A stretch of DNA of 64,000 nucleotides from Scolanthus callimorphus (Eukaryota > Cnidaria > Anthozoa > Actiniaria > Edwardsiidae). Numbering within the stretch: the stretch's first letter is position 1; every line of letters starts with the position of its first letter. The stretch is taken from assembly GCA_033964015.1 (NCBI GenBank), contig JAWWUD010000057.1, positions 124,001-188,000 of the forward strand, in the 5' to 3' direction. Of the stretch, positions 48,101-57,100 are shown piece after piece. Under the pieces are notes generated by a model. That model saw nothing but the letters and a program-made list of their open reading frames with translations, was not told the DNA's origin and ran no database searches. The translations under genes were made by a program, and so were the position numbers.

Positions 48101-51100
48101 AGAATTTCCTAATCAACAGGCATAAACGTTGTAAGAGGCTAGCCAATTCACATTTGAGTTATCTATCATGCTAGCACTGTCTCTTAAGGGAAAACATGTT
48201 TACCCGCCCAGCCCTGTCATAGGCATTACCTGAATTTTTAAGAAGGGGGAAGGGGGTCTCTACTTTCTTTGGACCCGTTAGTCCTACTCTACTCAAGCCT
48301 CAGAGGCAACCCCAACAGATATAGAGGGATTCAGAAATTTAATTGTGGTTTTTACACGCCCTTGGCGATCACTTTGCCTTTGTGTAAATCGAAGGTAGCC
48401 TGGGTTAATCCCTGGTACGGAGAAAATCAAGAAACTACAGACAATAGGATACCTCTGCGATGTCCCAAAGTTTGCAGTGATGAATCGTGTTAAGCACTCT
48501 TCTTTCTGGCAAATCTCAACAGGCTCGCCATAGCGCCAGTTGTGACTTCTGATTACGTACTGATAACATCATCATTACTATTCGACACGGGCGACACTAC
48601 CAAGACTGCAGTGGTGACGATCAATGACGATCACTACTTGGAAAATAGCATGAACTTTACACTGACCGCGACCACGACATGGACCGATGTAATTATACTG
48701 AACCCATCTAGTGTTCATGTGGCCATCGTTGATCACGGGGATCTAGGTAAGAAAGTTTCTAATCGGAACAAACCACGTCACATTTGTAAATTACTAAACT
48801 AAGTGAGGTGTGAGGAAGAATTAACGGCGCAGTAAATGTCCGTAAACATGTAATGAGACGGACTCTCCGTAAGCTGAATGACGCTGGATCTCATCAATCG
48901 CACGGCACCAATGGCTGCCAAGCGGTCGCAAGCACAGTCACTGAGGGTGGTCAGCCCCGCGTCCTAGTGGTTCTTCAACATCGGATGCACCTACCTGCAC
49001 TAGTATTATTTAGAATTCATTTATTTTTGTCATGTCCTCAATCTAAAGGGGACTTTATTTGGGTGTTCACTTCTCACTTCACCTCTCGCTATTTTAATTT
49101 TAATTAAAATGGTCTAATCGATGTCTACCGTATTTTTGCAGTCACATTTGGATTCGTAAATGTTTCAGTCACCGTAACAGAAGGTGTTGGCAGTATCACC
49201 CTTTATGTAGAAAAGAGAGGGAATACAACTATCCCACTTGAACTTGGGTAAGTGTCTCGCGGATTTATTGATTTCTAACATAGCAGTTGAAAACCGACAT
49301 ATCGATCCCAGTTAGTCTCCGCGTTGCATGTGACTCCGATCCGTGCGGCTTCGGAGGAGACTTGATCCCAGCGTGGAGATACAAACACGTTTAAAATGTG
49401 ATTCGAGATATCATAGACGTTATCTTTTGATCTACCTCCATTTGGAGCCATCCTCATGACACGACCGCCGACATGTCCTGGACATTAAGCTGATGACAGA
49501 GCCGATTTGTTTTGTGTTGCATGTTTGAAAATTTCAGCGCCTTTTTCTGCACTGACTGTTAAAGCTCATTAAGATTATCATCAAATGATGAGCTTGCAAC
49601 ACACATTTCTGTTAGCTCCGTTTTTCCAAAACCCGTGCTGCCTAAATCTGCGCACTCGAGAGAGCCAATTCCTCGCCATGTTTTGAATATGCATTCCATG
49701 TCCCTTACACCTGCGTTAGATTTGTCCACTCTCTTACTTACAAGTTAAATGGAGAATCAGAGAAAAGGATTGATGTTCTGTTAGTAAAGTCATTACCTTT
49801 TCGCTCAGCATTTCCACGTTCCCTTTGAACGGCACTTCTCCCGAGGACTACACCCATCGCACGATCGCTGACACCTTCAGCAGAAACGAGACTCTAAAGA
49901 GCTACACATTTAACATCACAGACGACAGTGTCACGGAGGACACAGAGTGTTTCAGGGTTAGACTTAACGTGTCTCGAGTGGATGTGGCCGTCAACCCGCA
50001 GAACGCTACCATATGCATCGTCGATGATGATCGGGGTATGGTATTACTTGAAATTCATTACTATTGTATTAATTTGAATATTCTGAAAACCATCCGTATA
50101 GAAATGATAGACAGCGCTGAAAATAATAAGCGATTTTGGAAGTGGTGAGTAAAAATCTAAAATTAGTTTCTGCATCAACTTTTAACTAGACAGCGATGGT
50201 AATTGACGAGCATGTTTTCCACACAGAGAAACAAAACAGACGTGTTGCCAGATGTAGCCTTCGTCGCTAGATGAACTAACAGGCAGTGATGGAATATTTT
50301 GTTTTTGGTCGTGGCTACTGAACGACTAAAAAGATACTTGTTTGATGTAGCCTGCATCGTAACCAAAACTTAAAAGTCCAAAACCATGAAGCTGCGAACG
50401 AAAATTGTGGTTGGTTCTAAGTTGCGAGCTGATGTCCAGATGTTGCGAGCTGATGTCTTACATTACATTAAGAGAACTGCAAGTTTCAAACGATCTATCG
50501 CATGAACGACGTCTCTTCCATTTCGATAATCTAATAATCTTAGGAGTCTTATAAATTGCTCGAGGACTGAGAAGCAGCAAAATCAGTTAAGGTTACAGGA
50601 TACATTCGCTGGGTGTGCGTTTTCAAAACCTTGTCGCAGCGCAAATATTCATCGCATCGCCATAACCAATACATCATTTTAAAGATAAAATGTGAAATCT
50701 ATCTGCTGTTAAGCTTTTGTAGCAGTTTCATGAAAATTATATACGGCGCACAGCAAAAACCGCGCTTTCGACCGATCCTGATAAACGCTTTGATAGGCCG
50801 CGGCAGTTTACAGGCTTGGCAAATCTGACTGCGCAATATCAATCAGCATATTGTTGTCTCTAAAAGTGTGTCGGGCTTTTTCAATTGAAGGGTTTGTTTA
50901 GGAATGATCGGACGATCAAGTTGATCTTGTGTTTAATATTTAACTGGGACCCTATCGTGATGAATAATTTTTGAAATACTTCGAAATTCACAAAAGCCCG
51001 GCACACTTTACCATTTATATATCTCATGGCAAAATTTCAAAGCATTCCGTTAAAAACCTGTTGGTCTATCAAAGCATTTATACACTAGATTTAGCGAAAT

Positions 51101-54100
51101 CTTAGAGGCGAGAGGGATTAGTGACGAATCTGTCATCACGCACTTTACCTCCAGCCAATCACGGCAGGCACCCCCGGTGTGCCAGCAAGAACATACTTTT
51201 TCGCGCGGAATAGATAATGAGGCTTCTTTCCGGTCTCTTGTATTAAATTGTCAAAGCGAACATTTATTATCGCCTTTGAATTCGAAATCAAACGGTATGG
51301 TAAAGCCGCGTCCAAAACCGAGTTCTAAGAAGTGCCCAAACTTTGAAAAGGGAAAAGCGGAAACAAAGCAAAGGCGCGCGCCGAGAAAAACGACAATGCT
51401 AATGATGTGCGCTAAACCGAGTAGACATCACAATAGGATTAAAGGATTACCTGTATTGAAAGACATATTTCTCGGGCATTTCTAGTTTTCTATACATTTC
51501 TCGCGCTGCTTTTAAGATTTCAGGAATTTTTTCTCGAGAGAGTAAAGATGCGGAAGAACTGTGATTTTCGAAAATTTCGCAAATAGAAGGCCGCGAATGT
51601 ATTCTGAGCTTAGCGAAGTACCTGAGCTATTAGGCCCTGCCCAGGGGCCTCCAAGACGCATGAATTCGGTTTATAATGAGAATTAGATATTGTATTATAT
51701 AGCCGTAGCATTTCGCCCAAAACAGTTATCACGGCAGGCCTAAACGCGCGCCAAAGTTGAATCGTGGCAGCTTTGGGGCTCGGACGTGAGGCCATTTCGG
51801 TAGCCTGGTGACTAATTTGCGGATTCATCCGACAATCCACTTCGGCAACTCGTTTCTCACTCGTTGTTTACCGAAGAAATGATCGGAAGGCCGGAAGCCA
51901 TGGCCGAAGGAAGAAGCTTTGTTCTGATACCAAACATGACGGGTTTTAGAAAACAGAAGGCAGATTTCTGCTCCACTGGAAAGTGGCAAAATTCGAAAAA
52001 CACAGAACATAGTCGTCAGCAGCTATTTTGACCCTTGTTTTACTTTTTCCAAGGAGTTATTAATCCCTTTGCATTAATGTTCAGTGCGTTCTTGAGTCTT
52101 CAAACCAAAACGCTATGTTTTTAGTTTTTTGAATTTCCGTTTTAGTTCTTTAGAAATCTGTGTTTAGGACGAAAATATCGCTCAGAATCAGTTGGTCAGG
52201 TTCATTTGAAATGGGAAAATCTTACGGAGCTTAGAAGAATTTTGAAGGGCATGGCAGCGAGTGGAATACTTCCAGTTCAGCAAGATAATGCTGGTAGATG
52301 TGAAGCAGTTAGGGCTTACTTCAGAAGGAAGAGTCTTGGCTAGAGAGGTAAGAACTGAACAACAGAAATATCAAAACATTTGCCCTGATTCTTCTGTCAT
52401 TTTCCCGGGTTTTTCACTGCAAGCCATGTGTTTTTATTTTCGTGTGTCGGTTGTAAGCCTACATCTTTCTGTGGATAAACTGCACTTCGCTATAACAGAT
52501 TAGTTGAAGATATTTCGAGTTAATAATCCTCCTTGTAGTATGCAGTACTAAAATTAATTTCCTTTTTTCCATTTACCACCTTTAAGCGATTACAAAAATT
52601 GTTAGAAAAGTTAGCTCTTTTAATTCACATCCCAGCGGCTCAAACCGCGCGTTTCGTTGCGTCTGTGAACTTAAACTAGAACTAGCACTACACCTCCAAA
52701 ATTGCATCTCCAAAATTGCTCAAACAATTTTACAGCTCAAAGAAGTTGAAATCATAGTCCACTGCAGTTTGATAAATATTTTTCCCCGCACAGAATTCAG
52801 AATGCATAGTAGTAGGTGTTTTTTAGCTAAACTCAAGTTAGAAGTCTGAACAGCATCCAGGAAAGCATTTTGTCAGAAATGAAAATCAGTGTAAATCCAA
52901 TTTCCCAATCATTCAGCTAATAAGCTTATAAGCTAATAAGCTTATGGTCTACACTTCCACACGAAGTTATGCTTTTGTTTCTCTCAAAAGTAACTAAAAG
53001 GAGAAGCTTCCATTTAACTGAAAGGAATGGTTTTCAACACAAAAGAGGCAAATGTCTTACTTATGAGCTTACTGTGTAATTTCCCCCCCTGCATAATTTT
53101 TCTATGCTTATAAAATGCAGTGACACTTGTGTCTATCAAAATGTTTCAGTACTTACAGAATCCTGCACTGTATATTTTAATTGGAAAAAAAAATAATAAG
53201 TGACACAATGATGCTTTTGTTTATCCCACTTCCATTTCATTTCACTGAAAGGGATGATCTTCAGTACAAAGGAGTCCAAAGTCTTCTACTGTGTAATTTT
53301 CCCCTGCATATTTTTTCTGTGCTTAAATTCAGTGACACTGGTGTCTATCAAAATGTTACTGAATCCTGCACTGTATATTCGAATTGTAAGTGACACAGAA
53401 GTATAAAAGATTAAGAATTATCAGGCATTCAAATGGGACTGGATAAGAAAATAAGGCATGTCAGTCACTTTCAAATAAATTAGGTAGTAAGCATTGGATA
53501 GAAAATACAACATAAATCACACAAAAACTATATTACAGTTATGACTAATATATTTCATGTGTCAGGTTGATAAATATAATTTTCATAGCATTCAGACAAT
53601 TCTGTCAAACAAAATGTTACTGAATTAAAAATGAGGTCCTATGTTTTGCCCCCTGTTTCAAGCTGGCCATAATAGTTGACTGAAGTAGCAGACCTACTAC
53701 TCACTTGAGAGCAGTAAATGACACAATATATTTTTTCTTCTTCAAGTATGATTTAGCTACGATGGATTCTTCACAAGCTTTCTACAACTGAAGGTCAGCT
53801 GTCTCAGTTTTGGAAACTGCACTGCAGATAACAAGGAACTAAGTGACTGATGTAAAAATCTTGATGTTACAAGATCTAGTAACCACCACCTTTTTAAATC
53901 ATAACATGCTGCTACAGAGTTAATTCAAAATTGAATGGCAAAACTGCAATTTGGAACTAGTTTTACAGATAGAGGACCATTGTATTAATGCTTGGGAATT
54001 CCATGAAAGAGCAAGTGCCAGTTAAATAATTAGTACCCTGACACCAGTGATAAGTGCAGAATAGCACTGAAATGACAATCAACTGTCCCATAAGTGGGTG

Positions 54101-57100
54101 AAAAGTTTTTATTAAAGCCTGAAGCCATCCATTTTACCAATGTTGACATTATTTGCTTTTCATCATTTCTATATAATATTCTCGTACAAGTATATCACAA
54201 TTTCTAAGAAGTGCAAAAAGCTGGTAGTCATCAGAGTTTGATCAGCTACTTTTACTGCTGGCCCATTTCCATCTGCTAACAGTCAAGGCAAAAATGAGGT
54301 ATTTGTTGTCAATAGATGTATTTGTTTAAAATAGAGAATAAAATAAAATAATTTCATTTTTCTAGCTTATTTAATTAGGGTCAATATAAGCAAACAGAAT
54401 TTACGTCAAAATCAAACAAACCAACTTGCTTATAATACTGTTCTGTCAGATGTTTTCCATGACAGATATAGTTGCCACAGTGAGGGTGAAATATGTAAAC
54501 TGGATGGTAATGAAGTTATCCCAAGCTTCACTTATGTCACATGCCAAGAAACTGTGAGCATGCACGTAAGCAAGTCAAGTTTAGAAAGTATGCAAGTTCA
54601 GACATTCATTCATTCTTGAGCTTCGAGGTGTTATAGTCCATTTTTCAATTACTCCTTGATTTATTTATACTGTAGTTTTTATTATCATTTTACCTTAAAT
54701 GTTATTGGCCTATCTTCTAGTATGAATGAAAGCTTTTATAGTAGGTTTAAGCTCTAAGATATAGCCTCTCACAGGTTCTGAAATCTAGGCATTATAACAC
54801 AAAGGCAGTCATACTACAACAATTTTCCTCTGGTAATCCTGATATTATTTTTCTCTCATTGGAGACTGACATGCTTTAGATGTGCCAGACTGACAAGTTT
54901 CCGTAACGCAGAATGCATACAAATATCCATGTGTCCATGACCCTAGTCAAATATCAAGGCTCCATTCAATAGTGCAGTTCTTCGTGGTGTTAGTTTTTTA
55001 AATCAATTTTTGACAAACTCTTGTATCTTAGTTACACTCCATGACCGAACAGCATACTCAAATCTTGAAATATGTCAATCGCTATCTTCTGCTGAGGCAG
55101 TTCTTGTAAGCCATAATCATCGATTGTGACGAAAAGTACGCTTTGAAATTTGCAAGGGACGGGAAGGAATTTACAGAGGAAGACGATAAATAGGAGACGT
55201 GGTAGCGAACTTTTACACGAGTTCAACTCATTTTGTTGAAATTCAAGAGAATCTGTACAGTAAATGTTTTGTTCCTCGACAACAACATCCCCTGAAGCTT
55301 TTTCTTTCAAAAGTCTTCATCTTGGGCAGGGTATGACGGTTAAACTAATTATAAATATATAATCTCATATTCTCAAAAAAGGCCGAAATACTAGCATTAA
55401 TTCATAAGGCCGAATGCAATATCAAACTATTTTTGTTTGTTTTAGTTATCATAGCCTTTACCTACTACAATATAACCGTAGAGGAGAACTTGGGTGTTGC
55501 AGTTGTGCCGATAAAGAAGGCAGGCCTTTCCGTCGTACCAATTTCAATAAGGTAATCTGACCGAGCTCTAAACCTCCTTCGTATGGTTTCCGGTTCCGGT
55601 TTACTGCTCGCGATCTTTGATTGAAATGATTCTTCTTCTTCATGCTTATAGCGTCAAAAGGCTGTCATGTATGTGCATAAGAAGAGCCTTCAGATATTAT
55701 TTATTGAAAAAATTTCTGAACAACAACGTTATGGCAACATTACACGAACCTACATCGAAAAATGGAGGCCGAGCACACATTGAGTTATAAAGAACTCAAG
55801 GCGTTTTCACTCAAGGTTGTTTATAAGGACCAAGGGGTGGGATCTCAATAGGCCTTAATCACACGTCAGCCATCTTGGATAAAACTTTTGTTCTTGCACG
55901 TGCTGCCTCGTCATGATTACGAGTTTCCACGGGGAACAATGAATTTTATCCAAGATGGCTGCGGTCTGATAAAGGCCCATGGCTACAACCTGGCATATGA
56001 TACCACCTCGAATAGCAAAAATATTTTTTTAGGTTTAAGCATCAACAGAAGTGAAGGGGTTATCAAGAAGAACGTATTGCATATCGATACATGGGAACGG
56101 GATATTAGAAAATGAATGTAACGTTTTCTTACTTTTTTCACTACAGCCTTATAGAAGGGGAGAAGAGATTTTGGACAGCAACCCCAGATGACCTCAAAAG
56201 TTTCCAGGGAAATGTTATAACGTTCGCGCCTGAGCAGACGGAAGTGCTAGCGAACATCACTATTGTTAATGATGGGAAGCCGGAGTTCACCGAGTTATTT
56301 CTAGTGGGTTTTACAATCAAGGAGCCCGCCAAGGCGATAGCTAATACCAGCCGAGATATTTGTGTTGTGCGCATCACTGACGTGGTGGATAACCGTATGT
56401 ATCATCTCTTTTTTATCTACATGCTAGGGTATGACATCATCTGGAGACACTAAACTTGAACCTAAAACATACTTCACAACACAACTTGTGCTCATCGTGG
56501 GTTGAAGTGATTCGTCATTTCTCCTGTGTTTCACGTCTTTCGGATGAGACAATAAATCGAGGTCCCGTCTCTCAGCCCACTACACTTAACCACTATGCGA
56601 GGGACGTGAAGCAACTACAGTGCTCAGCTAACAACCACTCATGATTGTAAACTGCATGCATAAAATTGCAGTCTGCATTTTAGGGATCAGACATCCATAT
56701 CTGTAAACCGCATTTGAACATGGATATGGATATTTGCGGTATACAAGTGCATACATTTACACGTGAACCAAACAGTTCCATATTGGAAAGCATGGGTTTT
56801 GCTGATTAGCTTCTCCTGGAACAACACATATTACCCAATAATCCAATGTGATCGCTGGATGTAGCCTGCATCGCAACCAGAACTTGATTTGAGTAAAATA
56901 CAAAACGAAGAAGTTGCGACCAAAAATTGTGGTTGGTACCAAGTTGCCAGCTGATGTCCAAAACGTTGAAACAATTGTTGCTTGCATTAAATTAAGAGAA
57001 CTGCAAGTTTAAACGATCTATCGCATGATGATGGGGTTATCAATAAAAGGTATTGCATATCGATACATGGGAACGGGACATGTGTATACCATATTACCCA

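Noticed and set aside
51177..51485. 102-codon basic open frame
   Set aside because: Lys/Arg/Pro-rich composition without a known domain; not seen in related intron copies.
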